From positions 898,592 to 962,591 of the forward strand of contig NW_003314334.1 of NCBI RefSeq assembly GCF_000143415.4: a stretch of DNA of 64,000 nucleotides, given 5' to 3'. This DNA is from Selaginella moellendorffii. Taxonomy: Eukaryota > Streptophyta > Lycopodiopsida > Selaginellales > Selaginellaceae. Positions 43,255-52,393 of the stretch are shown one piece after another; positions within the stretch are counted from its first letter, which is position 1; each line of letters begins with the position of its first letter. The notes under the pieces were generated by a model. The model saw nothing but the letters and a program-made list of their open reading frames with translations, had not been told where the DNA came from and did no database searches. Position numbers and translations under genes: made by a program.

Positions 43255-43366
43255 TGAAACGAACAAGAGAGCGAACCCTAGGCCAACCTCCCAACCCTTA
43301 AGGCATTACGGCCTTAAATCCCACAGGCCATGGAATATTCTCGGAATATTCCCGTGGTTTGTGTCA
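43255..43366 (-). repeat. 5' LTR of the chromodomain gypsy
   Basis: 112 bp; in element orientation it begins TGACACAAACC and ends GTTCGTTTCA. The primer-binding site follows immediately. Confidence 0.93.
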
Positions 43367-43371
43367 TACGC
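43367..43371. other. Target-site duplication TACGC, right
   Basis: Partner of 38,324-38,328, directly after the LTR end. Confidence 0.93.
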
Positions 43372-44214
43372 CTTCTCCCCCTCCTTCCCCTCCACCTCCT
43401 CCTCTTTCTCCCCTTCCTCCTCCAATCCCTTCCATCACTGTCAGCGCCTCCAAAATTCACAGCCACTGATTTTTCAATCTGGAAACGACAGATTGAATAC
43501 TACCTAGATGAATGTGGATTGTGGGGAGTGACAGCACGAGACCTTGAACCTGGTGCAGCAGCTCCTCAAGATGAAAAGGACAAATGGGCTGCGCTTAATC
43601 GCAAAGCCCTTGGTAAGTTCTTCCAGGTGTTGGACACAAGGGGCCGTGGCACGGTGCACAAAGGCATGTGAGGTGTGGGCGACCCTCACAGCAACCCACA
43701 AGCAGCAGACACCAGCCAATCGTGTGCATTTTTGCCGGAAGCTCTACTCCATGACAATGTCTGAGGTTGATGATCTTCATTGCTGCTGTCAAGAAAATTT
43801 TAGATGACTTGATTGCCATGGGAGCGCAAATGGATGAAGCTGAGGAATGTGAGCATCTCCTCAGCACGCTCCTATCCTCCTTCGACACAACTATTCAGTT
43901 GTTGCAACCAGTCCCAGGCAGTCAACTTTCTTGGCCAGAGGTCACAATGGCATTACAAAACACTGTTTTGTGCCACAAGTTGATGGAGAAAACTGAGACT
44001 TCCTTATACAACACCACTGCAAGAACAAGCAAGAAAAAATCGTCACGTTCCAGTGGGAGTTCTTCCAACACAAAGACATTTGCCCTTTGCCCACATTGCA
44101 AGAAAACTAATCATGCAGAAAACAACTGTTAATTCAAGTATCCAGAGAAACAATTGAAAACAAAGGCTAAGGCATTAATGGTTCATCAACCCAATGAACC
44201 ATCATTCTTCAGTT

Positions 44215-45300
44215 GTTTCTTTGGGTACTTGAATTAACAATTGTTTTTTGCATGATTGGTTTTCTTGCAATGTGGGCAAGGGGTAAATATCTTTGTGCTA
44301 AAAGAACTCCCACTGGAACATGACAATTTCTTCTTGCTTGTTCTTGCAATGGTGTTGTATAAGGAAGTTTCAGTCTTCTCCATTGTCTTGCAGTGCAAAA
44401 CAGTGTTTTGTAATGCTATTGTGACCTCTCGCCAAGAAAGTTGACCGCTTGGGACTGGTTGCAGCGACTGAATAAAGGATGGGAGTGTGCTGAGGAGATG
44501 CTCGCATTCCTCAGCTTCATCCATTTGTGCTCCCATGGCAATCAAGTTGTCTAAAATTTGCTTGACAGCAGCAATGTGTGTGGCAAGATCATTAGCCTCA
44601 GACATTGTCATGGAGCAGAGCTTCTGGTGAAGATGCACACGATTGGCTGGTGTCTGCTGCTCGTGGGTTGCTGTGAGGGTCACTCACACCTCACATGCCT
44701 TTGTGCACCATGACACGGCCCGGAAATCTCTTGTGTCCAATGCCTGGAAGAATTTACCAAGGGCTTTGCGATTAAGTGCAGCCCATTTGTCCTTTTCATC
44801 TTGAGGAGCTGCTGCACCAGGTTCAAGGTCTCGTGCTGTCACTCCCCACAATCCACGTTCATCTAGGTAGTATTCAATCCGTCGTTTCCAGACTGAAAAA
44901 TTAGTGGCTGTGAATTTTGGAGGCACTGACAGTGATGGAAGGGATTGGAGGAGGAAGGGGAGAAAGAGGAGGAGGTGGAGGGGAAGGAGGGGGAGAAGGC
45001 GTAGCCATCTCCCTCCTATCCACTTGGTCCATTTGAGTTCCAGTTTTGAAGAACCCTCCTCCTTGCTCTAATGCGTCTGGTGATGCGTCACGCTGCTGGT
45101 CATGCATGCCTACGCATCCTAGGTTGCTGTCTTCGTCTCCTCGTCATCCAGGATCGATGAACCTCTCTAATACCATGTTGTGGTTTTTATTGAGATTGGA
45201 TTCTCTAGATCGAAACAACCACCAAAAGAAAAGAATCAACCGGACATGTCTCCCTACGTGACGTGTCAGCCACGTGGCTGTCCGCCTACTAACATCAACA
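44215..45300 (-). mobile_element. Ty1/copia element fragment, right arm (gag-LTR), inverted copy
   Basis: Minus-strand copy of the same copia 5' half. The LTR at 45,176-45,300 (125 bp, TGTTGATG...CCACAACA) is followed by primer-binding site TGGTATTAGAG and a leader. The gag start MATPSPPPSPPPPPLSPLPP is at about 45,006, FSVWKRRIEYYLDERGLWG follows, and the UBN2-like part and zinc knuckle CPHCKKTNHAKNNC lie near 44,240. The frame is shifted around 44,700. Pol is absent. It mirrors the left arm (38,050-44,190 minus the nested gypsy), and the two meet tail to tail near 44,200 around a short hairpin. Confidence 0.82.
45176..45300 (-). repeat. Copia LTR, 125 bp, with adjacent primer-binding site
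   Basis: The LTR begins TGTTGATGTTAGTAGG and ends AAAAACCACAACA in element orientation. It is followed without a gap by TGGTATTAGAGAGG (45,162-45,175), close to the initiator tRNA-Met primer-binding site. The LTR is unusually short for copia. Confidence 0.75.
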
Positions 45301-46960
45301 CCCTCGTTGGGGCGCAGAGGCCGAAAGAATTCCGCATGTAGTCTGACGATCGTTTGTGTACTACGCTTGATCTTTGAGTTTCTCCATACATGAGGCTTCC
45401 AATTCGTTGAGGTGGTCAGCAATCGCCTCTACTCAGGCCAACAGCCAGGGATAATCTAGATACTTCTACAGTAAGCTTGCGAGCCACAATCAGCTTACCA
45501 TGCATTTTGTATCTAAGACCTGACTGAAATGCCTAGGCTTCGGTAGACAACCACTCCAGGAAGTCAGGAAGAGAGCTTGAATTCAAGGCCTCAGAACTAT
45601 GGCCTGGGCTCATCCCGGGACCAGAATCACATGCCTGCTGACCGCTGCAGACCACCGACGCCCAACAATCAAGAGTGTGCCCCCCCGTAGCTGCCGAGAC
45701 TGCCGGATTCCAGAAGAAGGCGCCATCACCAATCTTCCTGCATGCAACCACATGGTGATCCTAGATCGCAATAATGTCCAAGCAGCCCTGCAGACTAATC
45801 TCTCTCAGGTTCGAGCTGAGAATAACGTGTTTATTGAGCCTATGTTGAGAGCTGCACATTCCAGGATAAGATCTTCATTCTGAGAAGCGCTCTGTCAACG
45901 GACGTGGGAGAGGGAACGCAAGCCTGAGGCAAGAAAGAAGCCTCATCCGACGAATGAGGGATGAGCTCCATACAGGAGGTACGGTGTATCCCTGTGACCA
46001 AGCCTCATACCCAAAGCAGAATTCGCAGAGGCTGCTGTGAGCTTCCTCTGACATGTTTGCTTCTTCCGTGGTCATCTCTCTGTTTTTCTTCTGCTTGCGT
46101 CTGCTCCTTCGTTTGTTCTCCAACTGTGGCTGCTTCCTCTTTTCCAGCCCTCCTGGTTGTACTCTTCTTCCTCCGCGGCTGGGTGACTTCTCCTTTGCCG
46201 AGCGGTGATGGATTAGTAGCATGAACTGAGCTACTCCGCAGTACTCTCCTCTTCGGTGTAGTGAGTGGCGTCGCCGCCTCCTCATCTCGAGGTTGTTCCT
46301 CCTGTTGTCTTTTCCTGAGATCGTGATGACTTCTTCTGCTGTTTTCTTCTTTGCCTTCTTCCTGCTAGGTGGTTGCTCCTTCTTCTCTTGCTTTGGCAAG
46401 TAAAACTCACAAGGCTGGAGTTCGTCCTTTTGTGCCAAGAGCATCGCTTGTATGTAAGGGAATACAAGCGTCTTCACCTAAGTTCCTTTCGCCTTCTGAA
46501 TGCGCTTCACCTCTTGGAAGATGTTGTACCTGAGAAACTTTGCAATGTTGGGGTCTCTCTCCTTCTCGATCTCGTGATAGGCGAGTGGCCAGTTTCATGT
46601 AGAACTCCCAGGATGTTGATCAGTACTCCGGTGCTCCTCCTTAAGCTCGTACATCTGGACTCCTGCCTTCGGCAACCTGTAGTGGTAGTGTACTCCTTTT
46701 GGAGTGAATCAGTAGGCAGTAGGGTACCACTACCCGATATTTTGAAGTACTACTTCTCGATCTAAGCTGAGCCCATTCTCTGTGACTGGGTCATCGTGGT
46801 GGTGTTGACCGCTGGTATCATCGCCTTGCACTTTTCCCAATCGAAAAAGCCTTGTGCCCTCTGAGCTAGCTCCCACAAACCATGCTTTTTGAGCCACCTC
46901 CCTGGGTATCGTGAGCTGTTCTGGGATGACCAGAAGCTCGGCCGTCCCCTCTTCTTCGGC
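45301..46960 (-). other. Unclassified repeat-like region with broken coding sequence
   Basis: No intact gene. On the minus strand several overlapping frames join into coding-like text broken by single stops and shifts: KAWFVGASSEGTRLFRLGK near 46,850, WPLAYHEIEKERDPNIAKFL near 46,560, and KTLVFPYIQAMLLAQKDELQ near 46,440. These are followed by a Lys/Arg-rich stretch down to about 46,100. It resembles a decayed transposon gag or DNA-binding protein, but I cannot assign a family. Confidence 0.4.
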
Positions 46961-47060
46961 GCAGCAATCGCATGAGCTCCACATTGGAAATATCCAAATC
47001 CTGGCCCTGAAGCTTGGGCTTCTTCACCCATCACGAAGAACCCTAAACCTTACCAAAACA
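46961..47060 (-). pseudogene. URB2 exon 1 fragment carried by segmental duplication
   Basis: GCAGCAATCGCATGAGCTCC, ACATTGG, AATCCTGGCCCTGAAGC and TTGGGCTTCTTCAC match the antisense of URB2 exon 1 (23,792-23,850). A deletion of about 40 bp then removes the GC-rich Ser/Ala codons, and CCATCACGAAGAACCCTAAA, the URB2 start region, follows. No further URB2 exons exist here. Confidence 0.88.
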
Positions 47061-47596
47061 AAAATTTCAAATCCGAAGCTAAACATTGAATTATTTATAT
47101 TTAATAATCTTTATCTAGAATAAGTTTCCAAACTTGAGCATTATTATGTGTTTGACTATCGTAGCTGGTTCACACAAACAAAAGTTGGTGATGATATGTA
47201 TATTTTTGTAGATATGAACGTGGAAACAAAGGCTGTTCCGATATCCTATGAAAAGAATGAGCATGAAATATACTAAGCTGTTTCAAAAGACACATCCATC
47301 CACTAAAATGGTTGCAAAGTTATTTAGAATCTAAAGCTTTAAGAAGCAAAGAACAAAACTTTCTACATATCAACCAATCCCATGTTTCTGTTTTTCCTGG
47401 GCAAGATCACTCTCATTTTTGTGACAGATGGGCCGCCATGTCCCAGATCGCTGCTGCTTGCATTTGCTTTGCTCTTGCAACAGTCATTAGTCTTCCTTCT
47501 CACAACATTTCATTGTTATTGTGCAATTAATTTAAACAATCATCTAAAACAATGTACTATTATTATTATCGAATTCTCATAGGCATGATAATTTGG

Positions 47597-48275
47597 CTAC
47601 ACTGGGCCAACAGCATGGAGATTCCTCTGCGCCTTGTTGCAGACATAGTAAGCCATGGAAGCTATCACGGTGAGAAACGTGCAAGCCGCGCCGATCCCAA
47701 ATATCTCTTGCCGGGCAGCCTTAGAGTCGTGGAATGAAGTGCCTTTCACTTTTTTTCTCGAGAAAGTTACGCGTGAAGAACCCACAAGGATGAAGATCTC
47801 TGCGACGAGAAACATAGTCCTGGCAGTGAGAAAACAACGCTTTTACGTAAGCTCGAGATCATCAAGATCATAAATGAAGAACACTTTTTACCATGAGAAG
47901 ATACAAAGGATGATAGTGCAAATGTTTGCAACCTTTGCCTTGGGAGGGCACGGGCAGCACCTACATTTGGTGGAAAGAAGTAGAAAGAGCTGCCCGGCCG
48001 CGAGAAAAATCGCAGAGGTGGCTCCGAGAGTCGTGGCCCGGTGAAGCTCACAGGTGAAAGTATCGGCATTTTCGCTAGATCTTTGAGCAGCGGCCTATAT
48101 CTATCCAAGAACATAGCAACATTTGCAAGTGATCTTAGAGAATTCGTGGTAAAATCTCTCCAGGGTTGCAGCTTACGTGAGCGATTCGAAACGCCGCTGC
48201 TACGGCGAGTGCGAACGATACGGAGTGGAAGATGAAAGCTAACGAGACGATCTGGGGGGACTTTCCCATCGCCAT
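47597..48275 (-). CDS. DUF1218 / MWL-like membrane protein (copy B)
   Basis: Three exons, 48177..48275, 47892..48094 and 47597..47819, encode 174 aa. The start MAMGKSPQIVSLAFIFHS is in the same position as in copy A. Four membrane segments and the cysteines of CELHRATTLG and CRCCPCP are kept. In the last loop FHDCKAARQE of copy A has become FHDSKAARQE, which loses a cysteine conserved in copies A and C. The C-terminus is CNKAQRNLHAVGPV, two residues shorter than A (CYNKAAQ...). Splice sites and frames are intact, so the gene is probably expressed despite lying on a recent duplicate. Confidence 0.87.
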
Positions 48276-48522
48276 AAACACCAAAAACTCCGAGATCTCG
48301 CACCAAAAACTTTGAAATCTCGCGAAAAAATGCGAAGACTGGCCTCGCGGTGTGTTTAAAAAGAGCAAGCCGCGCGGCAGTGGACAGTGAAAAAGGTAAA
48401 GTGGCATCCATTATTATACTTTTAACTTCTACGGAGGAGCCGACTCATTGTCCCACAGGTAGAATCCAATCACTATACAGGTGAAAAGTAAAGAACAAAA
48501 TTACCATACACAAGTAAAAACC

Positions 48523-48549
48523 CTCTCTCTCTCTCTCTCTCTCTCTCTC
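48523..48549. repeat. (CT)n microsatellite
   Basis: About 13 uninterrupted CT units directly downstream of DUF1218 copy C; it would lie in its 3' UTR as a GA tract. Confidence 0.95.
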
Positions 48550-48551
48550 CC

Positions 48552-49273
48552 CTACACATACTCGCCAGCACGGAGATTCTTCCGCGCCTCCACGTAGCAG
48601 AGGTAATAAGCTGAGGCAAGTAACCCGGTAAGCAACGCAGCCGCCGCGCCAATCCCGAATATCACCTGGCGCGCGACTTTACACTCGTGGATCGATGAGC
48701 CCGACACTCTTTTACTCTGGAAAGTTACGCGCGCGGTCCCGGTGAGGATAAAGAGCTCCGCGACGAGAAACGCGATCCTGGCAGTAAAATCCACACGGTA
48801 AAAACGGGCATGATCACGGTAAAAAGGCAAGAACACCGGAGAACCACGAAGAACACTCTTACCATGAGAAGATGAAGAGAATGACTGCGCAGATGTTAGC
48901 GGCCTTTCGCTTGAGAGGGCAAGGGCAGCACATACATCTCGTCACCAGGGTCACAAAGAGCTGCCCGGCGGCGAGGAAACTCGCAGCGGCGATGCCAAGA
49001 TTCGTGGCCTGACCCGCGCGATACTCGCAAGTGAAAACATCGCCCTGTGGGCTATCTCTTTGAGCAGTGGCCTATCAGCACAGAGACAATAGCTTAGAAC
49101 TTCTAGATTGAGTCAATTCGAGAGCTATAGAACTATAGATTGGATGGATTGAATCTCTGTGAAAAACTTACTCGGTGTATCCGCAAGGTCGCCGCCACCG
49201 CGAGGGCGAATGCGATTGCATCGAGGATGAGGACTATCCAGACGAGCTGCGAATGCCGCCGCGAGGATTTCAT
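48552..49273 (-). CDS. DUF1218 / MWL-like membrane protein (copy C)
   Basis: Three exons, 49172..49273, 48863..49071 and 48552..48777, encode 178 aa starting MKSSRRHSQLVWIVLIL. It has the same exon layout and phases as A and B but a more diverged sequence: CEYRAGQATNLGIAAASFLA, CMCCPCPLKRKAAN, LVAELFILTGTARVTF and IHECKVARQVIFGIGAAAAL. It is an older tandem neighbour of copy B, 277 bp upstream of B's start codon on the same strand. Its stop is closely followed by a CT microsatellite. Endomembrane role as for copy A. Confidence 0.88.
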
Positions 49274-50795
49274 GCCGGGGGGGGTACTAGAGAGAAAGCT
49301 TTGGATGGTTTTCGACGAGGAGAGGGAGAGACAGAGGAAACGATGCGAAGGAATATTACATGAGAAAAAAGAATTGGATTGCTTCGAGGTGTTTAAAGCG
49401 CTGTCGGCCACGCGTCCCTGGCTGGCGATTCGCATCGAGAAAAGTGACATGTAAGGGATTCCTTTTCCTTGTCATTTAATTTCAAAGCTAGTCAGCGTGG
49501 GGCAGCGTTGACGGAATTTTTGAAATGGACTGCATGATCAAACGGTTTTGTAGTTAAAAATACAAGTTAATGAAAATTATATACTATGGTCAGTGTGTCA
49601 ATAAGGATTTGATTAAAATCTGATTAAAAAAAGGCACTCCTATTCATTTCTCATTAGGCATTGCAATTTTGGTATGAGAAAGCATATTAAATGACTTATA
49701 TATATATATATATTTTCTTAACAGCACATGTTTAACAATAAAGCTAAATGGGTTAATTGAATAAAGTTTGAAGTTAAATAGATTATATAATTTAATTAGT
49801 TTATATTTTTTCACTATTTGTTGTGTTAAATTTGACTAAAAATAAGTTCTAACCTCAAGAACACATTATAAATTATTGCATTAAATAAGGATTATTTATG
49901 AGTATAAAATTAAATTACATTTATTTACTAATTTAAAAAGTAAAACTTGTTAGAATTCCAGTCTAAGACTTAAAACAAAGAATGTTTTTAAAAACAATTG
50001 TAAATGGTTTACCTAGTTATTGATAAAATTTTATATAAAATAAAAGAAACAAAAATACGAATTTTACCTTAGAATTTGAAAAGTTTAAAATGAGAAATAT
50101 TAAATTTACAAAAATATTGAAGGATTTAATAAAATTTTACATTTTTAAATTATTTTTAAAAATAAAACTTCTTTAATACATCTGTTTTAAACTGTTTTAA
50201 GATAATTAATTTATCATTTTAATATAAATTTTGTAGTTTGATAATCATTACTATACAAAAATTCTGACTTGAAAATAGTTTAATTATTAGTATTCATGCT
50301 TTTTCAACTGTATATTATAATTATATTAGACTTAACATAAATACAGGATGAAAATATGTTTAAAATTATTAAATAAAACAATGTACCATATTTATTATAA
50401 ATTAGTTATAAACATTCAATATTATTATAAATATTTGTTGCCCACCAAACTTTATTTGGATATTTTGTTTCATATGACAATAAAATCTTACTGATTATGC
50501 TGCAAACCAAATATTGGGTGGGAAAAGATATTGAAAAGATGCAATCATATGAAATTTCTCAACATTCCTTGGTTTAATTTATCCTTCTTGATCTTCTCAT
50601 TGTTAAATTACAATCATTTTGCAAAGTAAAAGATGTGAATTTTATACAATTTAAACAATATTTATTATTAAACTATACTATTTTTTTGTATTTATTATAT
50701 AAATAATATTACCATTAATTTTAAATCTTAATATAATGCTCTTCAATATTATTTGATCCCCATATTAATTTATTTTTTAGAATATATGGAAATTT

Positions 50796-51280
50796 TGCAA
50801 TTATTTTCTACTAATAATATATTTTTACAATTTGGAGAGATTAAAAATTGACCTGTATAAATATGGTCCTGTTTTGATCCAGCATTTAATGTTGTAAATT
50901 TTATATCAGAATTTTCATTAATATTATATTGAATATAAAACTTGAAAAATAAGTAATTATTTTTTATTTGTTGTGGTCCTAAACCAGGAGGCCACTGAAA
51001 TAAAACACTATAGCCAATTTGATATTTTCTGGATGTGAAAGTACATTCATCAAAACATGTTTAACGCATATCATCTTTAAATAAATTAAATATGTATTCA
51101 AATCTAAATCTTAATATTCTAGGTTGAACTCTATCATTTGATAATTGCTCTATTGAACATATAGGAGGTGTACCCTCTATACATCTAAATTACACAATTA
51201 TAATTGCTCTACCAAGATCAACCTCAATTGTATTTTCATAATTTATTTGATATCCATTAGGATTAAATAAATCTATTTGG
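50796..51280 (-). pseudogene. Decayed unidentified coding sequence, about 160 codons
   Basis: In one minus-strand frame the sequence reads IDLFNPNGYQINYENTIEVD, RFRFEYIFNLFKDD, FQWPPGLGPQQIKNN and YTGQFLISPNCKNILLVEN. About 160 codons contain only two in-frame stops (both TAA). At this base composition a random frame should meet a stop about every ten codons, so this was recently coding. I do not recognise the family; the Cys pairs and beta-strand-like alternation suggest an extracellular or capsid-like beta protein, which is only a guess. After SIYSKK the frame degenerates. Confidence 0.5.
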
Positions 51281-51284
51281 CTTA

Positions 51285-51675
51285 AAAGCTCTTCACCGTG
51301 AGGGGTCTCGACCTGACCCGTGCGCCACAGGAAGGGTGAAGGGGAGGACAAGGCGCGGCCCGGGAAGAGTATGCGGATGGGCGGCCTCCACCCACCCCCC
51401 GCTCCTCGACCACGGCCATACTACGGAATGGGATGTGCTCTCGGGCGGGGTAGCCGTGGCTTCAGGGTCTACGCAGTGTGCGGGTCGGGTCGGGCCGACC
51501 CTCAGAAGAAGCCCCGATTCCTGGTGGTGGTATGAGCATTCCGGGTGTTCGAATCAGGAGTAGAAAGGAGTATATCATCTGTTGTTGTCCGGTCAGGTGT
51601 GTCTTCTGTGGTTTCGTGGGCAGGGATGGAGATGGTATGCACCACCCCTTTCTGCAGCCTGCCTCCCCAAATCCT
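51285..51675. other. GC-rich insert in AT-rich tract, possible SINE-like element
   Basis: About 390 bp of GC-rich sequence with sharp edges. It contains GGGTGTTCGAATCAGG, close to a Pol III B box (GGTTCGANNCC), and a repeated GGGTCGGGTCGGGCC stretch. No clear A box or oligo-A tail. Its identity is open. Confidence 0.35.
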
Positions 51676-52393
51676 TCACTAATGATTTTTCCTATTTTAT
51701 ATTGATTAAATGTATTATTCCTTCCCTATTCAGGAATTGCACTTTTTAATGCATACATATATATCAATAAAAAATTATAAATCATACAAAAACTTATTAT
51801 ATTAACTTTAAGCATTAGTATTATCATCGTGTTTTTATTTATTTTCTTTATATTTTACTACTGGAATTTTAGCATAAATATTACTTTATTAAATTTTTTT
51901 ATAATAAATTTCATTTACAATTGATAAATTTACTATAGATACCTTAAAAATATCTTGTTTTAATATTTATATTTAATGAAAATATAATAATTCCAAGAAT
52001 AGTATCAATAAGAATTTTTTTAATGTTTTTTTTGTGCTTTATTTTCATCCTGCTAGTTAATTTATACTTTTCCTTCCATTGGTTACCTTTTAACTTTTCA
52101 TACACTAAAAAGCATATGTTATTCCAGGTATTCATAGCAAAGGTTAAAATATTTAAGAAAAATAACCTTGATGGCAAGAACATAACCTTTCTTTCTTCAC
52201 TGTCTTAGATGTGTTGGAGGTTGGCCATACACCAAGAACAATGGCGCCTCTGAAACATTTTCAAGCCACTCAGGTGCATTTAGCTTCTCCATTCAATCGT
52301 CAAGCCTCACTAGATTGATCCCAGCATTGTTACAATTATCTTTTAAATTGAGAAACACTTAGCGTCTTGGATATATATTGGAGAAAGAATTTC

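Larger units (their letters stand above)
38329..43366 (-). mobile_element. Nearly intact chromodomain Ty3/gypsy retrotransposon with 112-bp LTRs
   Basis: A complete 5,038-bp element on the minus strand. The LTRs are 38,329-38,440 and 43,255-43,366, both 112 bp, starting TGACA and ending GTTTCA in element orientation. They differ at three positions by my reading. A 5-bp target duplication TACGC (plus strand) flanks it at 38,324-38,328 and 43,367-43,371. The primer-binding site TGGTATTGGAGC follows the 5' LTR and fits initiator tRNA-Met. A purine run GAGGGAGGGGAGAA abuts the 3' LTR. One unbroken polyprotein frame lies between. It inserted into the second codon region of a copia gag. Confidence 0.95.
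38050..44190 (+). mobile_element. Ty1/copia element fragment, left arm (LTR-gag), split by a nested gypsy
   Basis: Plus-strand fragment. An LTR-like start TGTTGTGGTTTTTATTG at 38,050 is followed by a leader, then the gag ATG at 38,320 (MATPSPPP when rejoined) interrupted after the second codon by the gypsy element at 38,329-43,366. Gag continues from 43,367: FSIWKRQIEYYLDECGLWG, then ARDLEPGAAAPQDEKDKW and a UBN2-like region (AAVKKILDDLIAMGAQMDEA), to a zinc knuckle CPHCKKTNHAENNC and a stop near 44,132. The gag is frame-shifted near 43,640 and 43,775. Compared with the right arm, the left copy has lost about 54 bp covering the LTR end and primer-binding site. Protease, integrase and RT are absent. 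Confidence 0.8.
46961..48459. repeat. Segmental duplication, derived copy
   Basis: About 1.50 kb in the same orientation as 23,792-25,330: the URB2 exon 1 fragment, intergenic DNA (shared GATGATATGTATA- and CATCCATCCAC-type stretches) and DUF1218 copy B. Homology ends at TTGTCCCACAGG. Confidence 0.9.
49500..52330. other. Very AT-rich tract without intact genes
   Basis: Composition switches sharply from the GC-rich genes on either side to a strongly AT-rich tract with poly-A/T runs and TA-dinucleotide tracts (for example near 49,695). No intact gene is visible. It contains a decayed coding sequence (50,800-51,280) and a GC-rich block (51,285-51,675), listed separately. Confidence 0.8.
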
